From REEB95 sp035648735 (GTDB lineage: Bacteria > Pseudomonadota > Alphaproteobacteria > ATCC43930 > CGMCC-115725), in contig DASRKX010000053.1 in the NCBI GenBank assembly GCA_035648735.1, positions 1 to 39,602 of the forward strand: a DNA stretch of 39,602 nt. The letters are read 5' to 3'. Of this stretch, positions 1-8,071 are shown in pieces (position 1 is the stretch's first letter; every line of letters begins with the position of its first letter). A program made the translations under genes and the position numbers. The notes below the pieces were generated by a model, which had not been told where the DNA came from, made no database searches, and saw nothing but the letters and a program-made list of their open reading frames with translations.

Positions 1-175
1 GCACGGCATCATCGACCCGACCAAGGTGGTCCGTATGGCGCTGCAGTCCGCGGCTTCGGTCGCCGGCTTGCTCATCACCACGGAAGCGATGGTCGCCGAG
101 AAGCCGGAGAAGAAGTCTCCGTCCATGGGCGGACACGACCACGGTGGCGGCGGCATGGGCGGGATGGACTTCTAA
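1..175 (+). CDS. groEL: Chaperonin GroEL, C-terminal end (partial)
   Basis: This is the last 57 codons of the 60-kDa chaperonin, the ATP-driven folding chamber that works with GroES; the start lies left of the window. Frame 2 reads HGIIDPTKVVR, then a helix containing SAASVAGLL, then the disordered tail. These are hallmarks of the equatorial domain end of GroEL. The tail finishes in the usual Gly-Met repeat (GGMGGMDF), preceded by a small His/Asp insertion (GGHDHGGGG) not found in the classical E. coli tail. A strong terminator follows at once, so groEL is the last gene of its operon. The identification is secure even though only the end is visible. Confidence 0.97.
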   Translation, partial: HGIIDPTKVVRMALQSAASVAGLLITTEAMVAEKPEKKSPSMGGHDHGGGGMGGMDF

Positions 176-194
176 GTCGAGCCCACGAAGCACA

Positions 195-220
195 GCCGAA
201 GGCCACACGCGGCCTTCGGC
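195..220 (+). other. Stem-loop in groEL 3' UTR
   Basis: Perfect 10-bp inverted repeat (195-204 with 211-220) around a 6-nt loop, 20 bases after the groEL stop. It has no T tract of its own and sits just before the true terminator hairpin, so it may act as a 3' stabilising stem or as part of a two-step terminator. Confidence 0.5.
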
Positions 221-237
221 CTCGTGCGAAGTAAATC

Positions 238-273
238 AAAGGGCCGCGGAGCAATCCGCGGCCCTTCTCTTTT
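238..273 (+). terminator. Rho-independent terminator of groEL
   Basis: Ten-base arms GGGCCGCGGA (241-250) and TCCGCGGCCC (255-264) enclose a GCAA tetraloop, with AAA in front and TTCTCTTTT behind. On the minus strand the same stem is followed by TTTGATTT, so it can probably also stop transcription arriving from the convergent TPR gene that ends at 312. Confidence 0.85.
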
Positions 274-311
274 GCACCCACTCGCTCAGCAATCGCGACG
301 GATTACCCGAG

Positions 312-827
312 TCATTCTGTGCCCGGCAGCTCGTCCTCGACGTCCGGATCGAGTGAATGCGCATGCAGCATGTCGGCGTTGGCGCCGTCCGCGTCGCCCA
401 GATGCGCCTTCGCGCGGCTGCGCCACGCCCAATCGACCGCTTCGCTGGGATTGAGCCGGATCGCGGCGGCGAAATCCGCCACGGCGTGTTTGTAGTCGCC
501 CAGGTTGTAATATTGCACGCCGCGCCCAACGAGGGCTTCGTCGCGCACGGGATCGAGGTTGATTGCGTGCGTGAAATCCGCGATCGCCTTGGCCGTTTCG
601 CCTTTATCGGCATAGCTGTTGCCGCGGTAGGTATAGGCCTCCGCCAAGGTTTTCCCGGTCTGCGTCTTCCGGCCGGATTCGATGATAGCGCTGCATGCGT
701 CGATGCTCCGCTCGGAATCGTCGTTCCCGCACCATCTCCATTGCCGCGGGAGGCCCTGCGCCTGCGCGCTGCTTGCGACGACCAGCATCGCAAGCGCGAC
801 ACCGGCAAAAACGCTTATCCCCCGCAT
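312..827 (-). CDS. Secreted tetratricopeptide-repeat protein
   Basis: A 171-residue protein with a clear Sec signal peptide (hydrophobic core VFAGVALAMLVVAS, cleavage near AQAQ) and then about three TPR units over residues 60-160. The helices show typical TPR spacing, for example AYTYRGNSYADKG and AIADFTHAINLDP. A cysteine pair (WCGNDD...DACSAI) near the mature N-terminus could form a disulphide in the periplasm. The start was set at ATG 827, which has a GGGGG tract upstream; a TTG directly before it is less likely. TPR proteins act as protein-binding scaffolds, but the partner here cannot be inferred. It lies 62 bases downstream of the helicase gene on the same strand and may be co-transcribed with it. 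Confidence 0.85.
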   Translation of the reverse strand: MRGISVFAGVALAMLVVASSAQAQGLPRQWRWCGNDDSERSIDACSAIIESGRKTQTGKTLAEAYTYRGNSYADKGETAKAIADFTHAINLDPVRDEALVGRGVQYYNLGDYKHAVADFAAAIRLNPSEAVDWAWRSRAKAHLGDADGANADMLHAHSLDPDVEDELPGTE

Positions 828-889
828 CAAAACCCCCGGTTCCTAAATTCCAGCGCGTGGACTTTGCACGCCGGCCGCATTGCGCGCAA

Positions 890-3646
890 TTATGGCGTTG
901 GCGCCGCCGTCTTGAGAAATTCCGCTGTCGCCGCGATCGTGTCCCTGAGGCCGAGCCGTGCGACGGCTACCCCTTCGGGAAACGCCCCCAGCAGCCGCGA
1001 CGGCATCATCCGGTCGAGCAGCACGAAGACGCCGTGATCGGTCGCCCGCCGCACCAGGCGGCCGAAGGCCTGCTTCAGCCGCAGTCTTGTGATCGAGTCG
1101 TCATAGGCCGCCCCGCCGAACCGCGCACGGCGCGCCTTGTGCAGGATGTCGGGCCGCGGCCAGGGCACGCGGTCGAAGACGATGAGCCGCAGGGACCGGC
1201 CCGGCACGTCGACGCCGTCGCGCACCGCGTCCGTGCCTAAGAGCGATGAATCCTCCTCGGCGCGGAAAATATCGACCAGCGTGGACGTGTCCATCGCGTC
1301 GACATGCTGCGCCAGCAGCGGCAATCCCGCGGCTTCCAGGGGCGCGGCAATGCGCTTATGCACCGCCCGCAAGCGCGTGATGGCGGTGAACAGCCCGAGC
1401 GCGCCGCCGCCCGCCGCCAGGATGAGCTCACGATAGGCCGCCGCAACCTGCTCGACGTCGTTGCGGTTGAGGTCGTTGACGATGAAGACCCGTGTCTGCG
1501 CCGCGTAATCGAAAGGCGACGGCAGTCGCGCGCGCGCAGCGCTCTCTTCCAGGTGCCGCGCGCCGGTGCGCGCCTCGGCGGCGCGCCAATCGGCGGCCTC
1601 GTCGCCGCTGCCGTCGATCAGCGTCGCCGAGGTCACCACCACGCCATGCGCCGGCTTCATCACCAGATCGGCGAAGGGCTTGGCGGGATCGACGAAGTGC
1701 CGGTGCATGCCGACATCGACCTCGTGGCCGCCCTCGCGGTCGATCGCCAGCCAATCGACGAAATCGGCGTTGGCCTCGCCCTTGAGTTCGTCGAGCATGC
1801 GCCGCCAGCCGCCGAGCATCAGCATGGCTCGCCGCTCCAGCCCGCGCGCCGCCGCCTCGATCCTAAGACGCGTGGCGCTGTCGAGCGTCGCGGCTTCGGC
1901 CGCGAGCTTGGTCCGCAAGCCCGCCGCCAGCGCGCGCAGCGGCTGCTCGATGGCGGCGATCTCGCGCGCGAGCTCCCGCGCCGTCGCCAGCAGCGCCGGG
2001 CTCCCCGGCAAGGTAGCGGTCTCGAGGCTGTAACCGTGATCCTCGCCGGGGGCGCGCGCCGCCACCTGCTCGCGCACGGCAGCCAGGAATTTCTCCGCCG
2101 CGCGCTGCGGATTGCCGTCGACGATACGCTTCAGCCAGCCCTCGCCCGGCAAGGTCCGCCTTGCCGCATCGAGCGCTTGGTCGAGATATTTCTTCGCCGT
2201 GTTGTCCTCGGCAATGAGATCTTCCAGCCGACGCTGCAGCCCGCGCGCGCGCATGCGGCCGCGACCTTCCGCGCCCAAGAGCCAGCGCCGCAGCTCCGCG
2301 CCCTCGCGGCCGGACAGCGCGAGCGAGAAGGCGCCGTCGGCGGCGTCGAAGACGTGATGGCCCTCGTCGAAGACGTAGCGCGTCGGCATGGTGTTGTCGT
2401 CGAGCCCGCCCAGCGCCGACTGGATCATCACCAGAGCATGGTTGGCCACCACGATCCGGGCACGCCGCGCGCGGCGAACGCTTTTCTCGATGAAGCAGCG
2501 CTGGTAATGCGGGCAGGCGCCGTGAACGCATTCGCCGCGCCGGTCGGCAAGGCCGAGGGAAGACGCCCGGCCGATCAATTCCGGCAGCCAGCCCGGCAAA
2601 TCGCCGCCGACCATGTCGCCGTCACGCGTGGCACCGATCCACCGCGCCATCAGCCCCATCGCCGCCGCATCCTGCGGCCGCATGGCGAGGCCGTTGAGGT
2701 TTTCCTCGTAGTTCAGCAGGCAAAGATAATTCTCGCGTCCCTTGCGGATCACGACGGCGCGCGCCTTCGCCGCCGGCTCGGGATAGAGCCGGTCGAGCTC
2801 GTGCCAGATCTGGTGCTGCAGATTGCGCGTGAAGGTCGAGATCCAGACGGCGCCCTCGTTCTTCTCCGCCCAGAGGCTCGCCGGCGCCACATAGCCCAGC
2901 GTCTTGCCGACGCCGGTGCCGGCCTCGGCCAGCACCGCCCGGGGCACATCAGCGCGCTCGCGCGGCCGGAAGGCCTCGGCCACCGCCGCAGCGTAATCCG
3001 CCTGCTGCGGGCGCTTTTCGGCATCTTCGCCGACGAGCTGGGCCAGCCGCTCGCGCGCCTCGCCCGGCTCGACCGGGAAATTGCCCGGTGGCGGCTCGGG
3101 CGCCTGCTCGGCCCATTCGCCGATGCGGCGCCACACCGCCATGCCGGCGGGCGAACGGTCGGCCGGCGGCGCACCGAGGGCGGCGCGCACGGCGGCGCCC
3201 CAGGCCCAGCCGCCCTGCTCCATCGTTTGGGCGATGGCGGTGGCCTCGGGATCGCCGGATTGGAGCTGCAGCTCGGCCAGGAGGGCGGCGGCGCTGTCGC
3301 GCAGCGACGCGGCCGCGGCGGGCAGATCGGCGCTTTTCGGCGCCGGCAGGTCGAGCGCCTCGGCCAGGCCGCACGGCGTCGGCACGCAGAACCGCGCCGG
3401 GCGCACGAAGGCGAAAAGCTCGAGCAGGTCGAAACAGGGAAAGGGCGTCACACCCAGCCGCCGCGCCGTCGCGCGCGCATGCACCAGGAAAGGCGGCTGC
3501 GCCCGCGCGCGCCGCGCCGCTTCCGGCAGCGGCAGCTTCTCGATCTCGCCGTCGGGCGAGAGCCAAGCCGCTTCGGCCATGCCGGCAACCAGCCCGGGTG
3601 CATCGGGAATCGACAATGGGCGGGCGATACCGCCATCGGCGCTCAT
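890..3646 (-). CDS. ATP-dependent DNA helicase, DinG/XPD family
   Basis: A 918-residue superfamily 2 helicase. Walker A is AGTGVGKT near residue 245. The DEAH-type box reads DEGHH near 427. Motif VI is QAFGRLVRR near the C-terminus. Four cysteines at 309, 373, 378 and 384 (in YLCLL and CVHGACPHYQRC) sit where XPD and DinG hold a 4Fe-4S cluster between Walker A and the DEAH box. Enzymes of this family unwind DNA 5'->3' in repair and in clearing R-loops or G-quadruplexes. The frame stays open upstream to 4552, across pyrD, but the ATG at 3646 gives a natural N-terminus and avoids that overlap. The first 190 residues look like a worn-down DnaQ-type exonuclease domain (see findings). The start faces pyrD across 72 bases, so the two promoters must lie in that small gap. 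Confidence 0.9.
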   Translation of the reverse strand: MSADGGIARPLSIPDAPGLVAGMAEAAWLSPDGEIEKLPLPEAARRARAQPPFLVHARATARRLGVTPFPCFDLLELFAFVRPARFCVPTPCGLAEALDLPAPKSADLPAAAASLRDSAAALLAELQLQSGDPEATAIAQTMEQGGWAWGAAVRAALGAPPADRSPAGMAVWRRIGEWAEQAPEPPPGNFPVEPGEARERLAQLVGEDAEKRPQQADYAAAVAEAFRPRERADVPRAVLAEAGTGVGKTLGYVAPASLWAEKNEGAVWISTFTRNLQHQIWHELDRLYPEPAAKARAVVIRKGRENYLCLLNYEENLNGLAMRPQDAAAMGLMARWIGATRDGDMVGGDLPGWLPELIGRASSLGLADRRGECVHGACPHYQRCFIEKSVRRARRARIVVANHALVMIQSALGGLDDNTMPTRYVFDEGHHVFDAADGAFSLALSGREGAELRRWLLGAEGRGRMRARGLQRRLEDLIAEDNTAKKYLDQALDAARRTLPGEGWLKRIVDGNPQRAAEKFLAAVREQVAARAPGEDHGYSLETATLPGSPALLATARELAREIAAIEQPLRALAAGLRTKLAAEAATLDSATRLRIEAAARGLERRAMLMLGGWRRMLDELKGEANADFVDWLAIDREGGHEVDVGMHRHFVDPAKPFADLVMKPAHGVVVTSATLIDGSGDEAADWRAAEARTGARHLEESAARARLPSPFDYAAQTRVFIVNDLNRNDVEQVAAAYRELILAAGGGALGLFTAITRLRAVHKRIAAPLEAAGLPLLAQHVDAMDTSTLVDIFRAEEDSSLLGTDAVRDGVDVPGRSLRLIVFDRVPWPRPDILHKARRARFGGAAYDDSITRLRLKQAFGRLVRRATDHGVFVLLDRMMPSRLLGAFPEGVAVARLGLRDTIAATAEFLKTAAPTP

Positions 3647-3718
3647 GCGGCGGAGCATACAAGCGCCGTTCCGGTTTGTATTGCGAATCTCCCGCGCATG
3701 CCCGTAGCGTGCGCGCCG

Positions 3719-4774
3719 ATGGCCGCCCTGAGCGATCTCGCGCTTCCCCTGTTGCGCGCGCTGCCCCCCGAGGCGGCGCATCGCGCGAGCATTCTGGGAT
3801 TGCGCGCCTTCCCGCCGCGGCCGGAACCGCCCGATCCGGCGGCGCTCGCCGTCAAGCTGTGGGACCGGATCTTCCCCAATCCGGTCGGCCTCGCCGCCGG
3901 CTACGACAAGCATGCCGAGGTACCCGACGCGCTGCTGGCGCTGGGCTTCGGCTTTGTCGAATCGGGCACCATCACGCCGCTGCCGCAGCCCGGCAACCCG
4001 AAGCCGCGGCTCTTCCGACTCGGCGAGGACCGCGCCATCGTCAACCGGCTGGGCTTCAACAGTCAGGGTTTGGAGCCGGCGGCGCGGCGGCTCAAGGCGC
4101 GCCAGCGCACCGGCATCGTTGGCGCCAATATCGGCCGCAACAAGACGACCGCCGACCCGATCGAGGATTACGTACGCGGCGTCGCGGCGCTGGCGCCCTT
4201 TGCCGATTATCTGGTGGTCAATATTTCCTCGCCCAACACTCCGGGCCTGCGCGACATGCAACGCAAGACCGTGCTGCCCGAATTCATCGCACGGCTGCAG
4301 GTCGCGCGCGCCAAGGCGACGCCGCGCCGGCCGCCGCCGCTGCTGCTGAAGATCGCGCCGGACCTGACGCCGCAGGAGCGTCACGAGATCGCCGAGGTGG
4401 CGCTGTTCTCGGGTATCGACGGCCTCGTCGTCGCGAATTCCACGGTGGCGCGTCCGCCCAATCTGGAAAGCCGCCGCGCCGGCGAAGCCGGCGGGCTGAG
4501 CGGTGCGCCGCTCTTTGCGCCGTCGACCGCGCTGCTCGCCGAAATCCATCACCTGACCGGCGGCCGGATACCGCTCATCGGCGTCGGCGGAATTTCCTCC
4601 GGCGCCGACGCCTATGCCAAGATCCGCGCCGGCGCCAGCGCAGTGCAGCTCTATACCGCGCTGGTCTTCGAAGGCCCCGGCCTGGTCCGGCGCATCAAGG
4701 AGGACCTGCTGCGGCTCATCAAGCGCGACGGATTTGCGACGATCCGCGAGGCCATCGGGGCCGGTCCGCCATGA
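3719..4774 (+). CDS. pyrD: Dihydroorotate dehydrogenase (quinone), class 2
   Basis: A 351-residue FMN enzyme that oxidises dihydroorotate to orotate with quinone as acceptor, step four of pyrimidine synthesis, at the inner membrane. Landmarks are NPVGLAAGYDK, ESGTITPLPQPGNP, the NIGRNK phosphate-contact segment, VNISSPNTPGLR with the class 2 catalytic serine, KIAPDLTPQE, and the FMN phosphate site GVGGISSG...IRAGASAVQLYT. The N-terminal extension (LPLLRALPPEAAHRASI) is the short membrane-associating helix pair of class 2 enzymes. An in-frame ATG at 3698 would add seven residues; 3719 fits family length better. Its stop overlaps the next start (ATGA), so translation of the two genes is coupled. 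Confidence 0.96.
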   Translation: MAALSDLALPLLRALPPEAAHRASILGLRAFPPRPEPPDPAALAVKLWDRIFPNPVGLAAGYDKHAEVPDALLALGFGFVESGTITPLPQPGNPKPRLFRLGEDRAIVNRLGFNSQGLEPAARRLKARQRTGIVGANIGRNKTTADPIEDYVRGVAALAPFADYLVVNISSPNTPGLRDMQRKTVLPEFIARLQVARAKATPRRPPPLLLKIAPDLTPQERHEIAEVALFSGIDGLVVANSTVARPPNLESRRAGEAGGLSGAPLFAPSTALLAEIHHLTGGRIPLIGVGGISSGADAYAKIRAGASAVQLYTALVFEGPGLVRRIKEDLLRLIKRDGFATIREAIGAGPP

Positions 4775-5646
4775 CCCTGCGCGTGCTCGACGGCATCGGC
4801 GCGATATCGTCCGATTACGACGCCTTCATCCTCGACGTCTGGGGCGTGCTGCACGACGGCAGCCAGCCCTTTCCCGGCGTGATCGACGCGTTGCAGCGGC
4901 TGAAGCGCGCCGGCAAGCGGAGCGTGGTGCTGTCGAACGCGCCGCGCCGCGCCGCCATGGTGGCAAGCCGCATGGCCGAGATCGGCATTCCGCGTTCGCT
5001 CTACGACCACGTCCATTCCTCGGGCGAGGAGGCTTGGCTGCATTTGAAGCGCCGCGACGACGCCTTCTTCAAGGCGCTCGGCCGGCGCTGCTATTTCATC
5101 GGCCCACCGCGCGACGAGCCGGTGATGAAGGGGCTCGACCTCGAACGCGTCGCGCGGGTCGAGGATGCGGATTTCCTCCTCGCGATCGGCCCGACCGATT
5201 GGGAGGAGAGCGTGGCACCCTACGAGGCGATGCTGCAATCGGCGCGGGCGCGCAATTTGCCGATGGTCTGCGCCAATGCCGACCTGGTGGTGATTCATCA
5301 GGGCCGGCGCAGCATCTGCGCCGGCGCCATCGCCGCGCGCTACGAGGAGATCGGCGGCAACGTCCGGTGGCACGGCAAGCCCCATGAATCCGTCTATGAA
5401 ACCTGCCTGCGGCTGCTCGACGTGCCGGATTCCAAGCGCATCCTGGCGCTGGGCGACAGCCTGCGCACCGACATCGCGGGGGCGCACGCCATGGGCCTCG
5501 ACAGCGTGCTGCTGGCGAGCGGCATCCATGCCGAGGAGATCGGCCTGGTACCGGGCGAGCCGCCCGACCCGGCGCGCATCGAGCGTCTCATCGAAGCCGC
5601 CGGCGGATTCATGCCGCGGGCGGTGATGACGGAGTTTCGCTGGTAG
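4771..5646 (+). CDS. HAD superfamily class IIA hydrolase (TIGR01459-like)
   Basis: A 291-residue haloacid dehalogenase-type phosphatase. Motif I is FILDVWGVLHDG near residues 19-30 (nucleophile Asp, with the acid/base Asp replaced by Trp-Gly-Val, as is common in this subgroup). Motif II is VVLSNAPRR, motif III the Lys in WHGKPHESVYE, and motif IV ALGDSLRTDIAGA. A class IIA cap lies between motifs II and III. The family resembles NagD and p-nitrophenyl phosphatases and probably dephosphorylates small sugar or nucleotide phosphates; the true substrate is not known. It overlaps pyrD by four bases, which suggests joint expression and perhaps a housekeeping role in nucleotide metabolism. Confidence 0.9.
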   Translation: MTLRVLDGIGAISSDYDAFILDVWGVLHDGSQPFPGVIDALQRLKRAGKRSVVLSNAPRRAAMVASRMAEIGIPRSLYDHVHSSGEEAWLHLKRRDDAFFKALGRRCYFIGPPRDEPVMKGLDLERVARVEDADFLLAIGPTDWEESVAPYEAMLQSARARNLPMVCANADLVVIHQGRRSICAGAIAARYEEIGGNVRWHGKPHESVYETCLRLLDVPDSKRILALGDSLRTDIAGAHAMGLDSVLLASGIHAEEIGLVPGEPPDPARIERLIEAAGGFMPRAVMTEFRW

Positions 5647-5991
5647 TCAGTGACTGGCGCGGTGCAGCAACGAATCGGCCAGGCCCGTGTCGTAGGCCAG
5701 GCCCTCGGCGGTGACGACCGCCGCCTGGGGAAACAACGACTTGATCAGGCCCTTGCGATCGAGCGCCGCCCAGACTGCCGGATTGTGCAGCCCGGTCGCG
5801 TCGCGCGAGGCGACAACGGCAGCACCAAGATGAAAATGATCGCCATGCGGCGGCGGCAGATTGCCGACTAGCACCGCCCCTTCGATTTCCGCCGGCTGCG
5901 AATGGTCCGGCAGTTGAGCCAGCGCCTGGAGCAGCGTCAGGGTCTTGAGTTGCAGCGGATTGAGGTTGAGCGGATTCTTCTTCGGCGGCAT
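5647..5991 (-). CDS. Conserved hypothetical protein, 114 aa
   Basis: I do not recognise a named family. The protein starts MPPKKNPLNLNPLQLKTLTL, a basic and Asn/Leu-rich segment that reads like a helix. The middle has a Pro/His patch (NLPPPHGDHFHLG) whose three histidines could bind metal. The C-terminal half (NPAVWAALDRKGLIKSLFP) looks like a small winged or helical domain. It has no signal peptide or membrane segment, so it is probably cytoplasmic. Its stop abuts the stop of the HAD gene with no bases between, so the two transcripts converge. The codon use matches its neighbours and the frame has a sensible N-terminus, which supports a real gene. Confidence 0.7.
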   Translation of the reverse strand: MPPKKNPLNLNPLQLKTLTLLQALAQLPDHSQPAEIEGAVLVGNLPPPHGDHFHLGAAVVASRDATGLHNPAVWAALDRKGLIKSLFPQAAVVTAEGLAYDTGLADSLLHRASH

Positions 5992-6050
5992 GGCCCCGGC
6001 ATCATAAAGCGGCGCGCGCCGAATGGAAGGTCGAGGCGCGCCCCGGCGGG

Positions 6051-6464
6051 TCAGCCGGTCAGCACGTCGTTCGCATCGGCCTCGATCTTCGTCACGCCGA
6101 GACGCGTGACCAGGCGCAGGATTTCGGCCTGGACCTGCGCATCGCGGATGCCGAAATAGCCGCGGATCAGCGCCAGCAGCTCGCGCTGGCGCGTCGGATC
6201 GCCGGCCGCGATCGGATCGGTGCCCATCGCGTATTCCTCGAAGAAATAACCCGGCGCCGCCAGGAGCACTTGCGCGGTTTCGTAGAGCCGACTCGCCGAG
6301 ATCCGGATGTCGCCCGATTCATATTTCTGCACCGCCTGGAACGACACCCCCAGCCGGAGGGCAAGCGCGCTTTGGCTCAGGCCGAGCTGTAGGCGGCGCA
6401 AGCGGATACGACCGCCGACATGGGCGTCGATCGGATGGGGCGCGTCGATATCATCAACAGACAT
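6051..6464 (-). CDS. XRE/Cro-family helix-turn-helix regulator
   Basis: A 137-residue DNA-binding protein. Residues 15-70 form the classic HTH_3 fold: IRLRRLQLGLSQSALA, then the recognition helix LGVSFQAVQKYESGDIRIS. The C-terminal half (RELLALIRGYFGIRD...ILRLVTRLG) is helical and fits the alphaproteobacterial group of such regulators that dimerise through this tail. ATG 6464 was chosen because GGAGA lies five bases upstream on the minus strand; the ATG at 6476 has no ribosome binding site. It is encoded downstream of, and in the same direction as, the TauE gene, separated by an AT-rich 190-base gap that probably holds its own promoter. Targets are unknown; autoregulation is plausible. Confidence 0.88.
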   Translation of the reverse strand: MSVDDIDAPHPIDAHVGGRIRLRRLQLGLSQSALALRLGVSFQAVQKYESGDIRISASRLYETAQVLLAAPGYFFEEYAMGTDPIAAGDPTRQRELLALIRGYFGIRDAQVQAEILRLVTRLGVTKIEADANDVLTG

Positions 6465-6525
6465 CGTAATCTCCATGCCGGAATGGACGCAGGGCGCCGA
6501 GCCGCGACCATGCCGGAGCGATATA

Positions 6526-6537
6526 TGAATACGTTCA
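6526..6537. promoter_or_regulatory. Candidate operator for the XRE regulator
   Basis: Inverted repeat TGAA-N4-TTCA in the AT-rich gap, about 60 bases upstream of the regulator start. Its position suits autoregulation, but the arms are only four bases long and chance cannot be excluded. Confidence 0.25.
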
Positions 6538-6657
6538 AATTAATGCTGCATCGCACGATTAGCCAGTCCGATCGGAACAGGCGCGTCGACGATTGTATTA
6601 AATTACATTCAGCCCCATTGGCAATGCTGGCATTTTTCGCCGCTCGGCCAGGACGCG

Positions 6658-7398
6658 TCAAAGCACCGCATGCAGGAGGAAGGACAAGCCGGTGGCGACG
6701 TAGACCGCGGTAAGCACGAGCTGGAATTTGTGCTCGCTCAGATGGACATGGACGTAGCGCCCGAGCCACATGCCGAGACCGGTCGGGATCAGCATCAGGG
6801 TCGAGAGGCCGATCTCGTGCGGCGACGCCACGCCCATCAAATAGATGCCGATAAGTAGCCCGCTGCCGGCGACCGAATACATGAGCGAGATGCCCGGGAT
6901 GAAATCGTCCTTCGGCATGCGCATGCCGTAGACATAGAGCATGATCGGCGGCCCGTAGAAGCTCGAGATGCCGCCCAGAACGCCGCTGGCGATTCCGACG
7001 ATGGGATTAAGCCACCGCTCATGCGCGCGATCGACACGCAGGCGAGGCACCAGACGCACCAGGATGGGAAAAGCGATGACGGCGCAGCCGATCACCCAAT
7101 CGAGCAGCTTTTCGGGCACGACGACGAGCAACCGCACCGACAGCAGAATGGAAATGAACAGCGGGAGCAGCAGCAGCCAGAAGCGCTTCGCCATCGGAAC
7201 AAACCGGCCGCCCTGGAAGCTCTGTGCCCCGTTGGAGACGATGATTGGCACCGTAATCAGCGCGACGGCCGTCCGGAGGTCGACGACCAGCGTCAGCAGC
7301 GGCACGGCGACGAGCGGCAGGCCGATGCCGACGATGCCCTTGACCGAGCTGCCGGCGAGCAGGCCGGCCGCGCAGAGCAGGAGAACCAACAGGGACAT
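6658..7398 (-). CDS. TauE/SafE-family sulfite/anion exporter
   Basis: A 246-residue inner-membrane protein with about eight hydrophobic segments. It opens with the family's N-terminal repeat (GLLAGSSVKGIVGIGLPLVAVP) and shows its second half-repeat around IVGIASGVLGGISSFYGPPIMLYV. The PF01925 family moves sulfite, sulfoacetate or other organic anions out of the cell; the substrate here is not known. The long open frame runs up to 7581, but the ATG at 7398 with GGGAAG in front gives the correct start before the first membrane helix. It begins 17 bases after the flavoprotein gene and is almost surely in the same operon. Confidence 0.88.
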   Translation of the reverse strand: MSLLVLLLCAAGLLAGSSVKGIVGIGLPLVAVPLLTLVVDLRTAVALITVPIIVSNGAQSFQGGRFVPMAKRFWLLLLPLFISILLSVRLLVVVPEKLLDWVIGCAVIAFPILVRLVPRLRVDRAHERWLNPIVGIASGVLGGISSFYGPPIMLYVYGMRMPKDDFIPGISLMYSVAGSGLLIGIYLMGVASPHEIGLSTLMLIPTGLGMWLGRYVHVHLSEHKFQLVLTAVYVATGLSFLLHAVL

Positions 7399-7415
7399 GC
7401 GGCTTCCCGAATCCG

Positions 7416-7979
7416 CTAGCGCTTGAAGCGCAGGGCGAATTCCTTGAAGGCCGCAAGAAATTGCGCGATCGCCTCGCGCATCGCCGGATCGACGAGCTTG
7501 AAATCGGCATCGAGCTTCTTGGGCGCTTCGCCGATATAGACCTGCGGCGTGTTCATGACGAAGCCGTTCAACGAGACGCACATATGCCGCAGATGGTACT
7601 GCGCGCGCACGCCGCCCAGCGGGCTTACCGAGGCGCTGATGATGCCGATCGGCTTGCCGTTATAGGGCGGATCGGGAACGCGCGAGCCCCAATCGATCGC
7701 ATTCTTGAGCGGCGCCGAAACCGAATAATTGAACTCCGGCGTGGCGAAGAGCACGGCATCCGCCGCGGCGATCTTCTCGCGATAATTCCGCACCGACGGC
7801 GGATAGCCTTCGACCCGGATATCGTCGTTGTAGAGCGGCAAATCGCCGATGCCGATTTGCTCGATAGTCATGCCGGAAGGCGCCAATTCGATCGCCGCGC
7901 GGATGGCGGCGCTGTTGCTCGAGCCCTTGCGCAAGCTGCCCGAAATGCCCGCAACCTTGAGCGTGCTGCCGTTTGTCAT
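7416..7979 (-). CDS. NADPH-dependent FMN reductase, ChrR/YieF-like
   Basis: A 187-residue flavodoxin-fold quinone/chromate reductase type enzyme (PF03358). The FMN phosphate loop is ISGSLRKGSSNSAA (residues 12-25). The second signature FATPEFNYSVSAPLKNAIDW (near 79-98) is the one shared by E. coli ChrR, azoreductases and arsenic ArsH relatives. Such enzymes pass electrons from NAD(P)H through FMN to quinones or, promiscuously, to Cr(VI). A GGGGGAA ribosome site lies just before ATG 7979. Its position between chromate transporter halves and an anion exporter supports a role in oxyanion or redox stress, but gene order alone does not prove chromate as substrate. Confidence 0.9.
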   Translation of the reverse strand: MTNGSTLKVAGISGSLRKGSSNSAAIRAAIELAPSGMTIEQIGIGDLPLYNDDIRVEGYPPSVRNYREKIAAADAVLFATPEFNYSVSAPLKNAIDWGSRVPDPPYNGKPIGIISASVSPLGGVRAQYHLRHMCVSLNGFVMNTPQVYIGEAPKKLDADFKLVDPAMREAIAQFLAAFKEFALRFKR

Positions 7980-8071
7980 TGTTCCCCCAGCGAAGCTCTC
8001 TCCTTAAGGCGGCGCCAGCGGCCCCGGCAAGCCTTTTCCCGTCGGGTCAGGCATGCGCGCGGTCGCCGTGC

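Noticed and set aside
1304..3718. Long plus-strand frame opposite the helicase, continuous with pyrD
   Set aside because: The part before 3698 is Arg/Ala/Gly-rich shadow sequence without motifs, while the minus strand encodes a full helicase with every conserved motif.
3647..4552. Upstream extension of the helicase frame across pyrD
   Set aside because: It would lie antisense to a clear pyrD and shows no recognisable protein; ATG 3646 gives a normal N-terminus.
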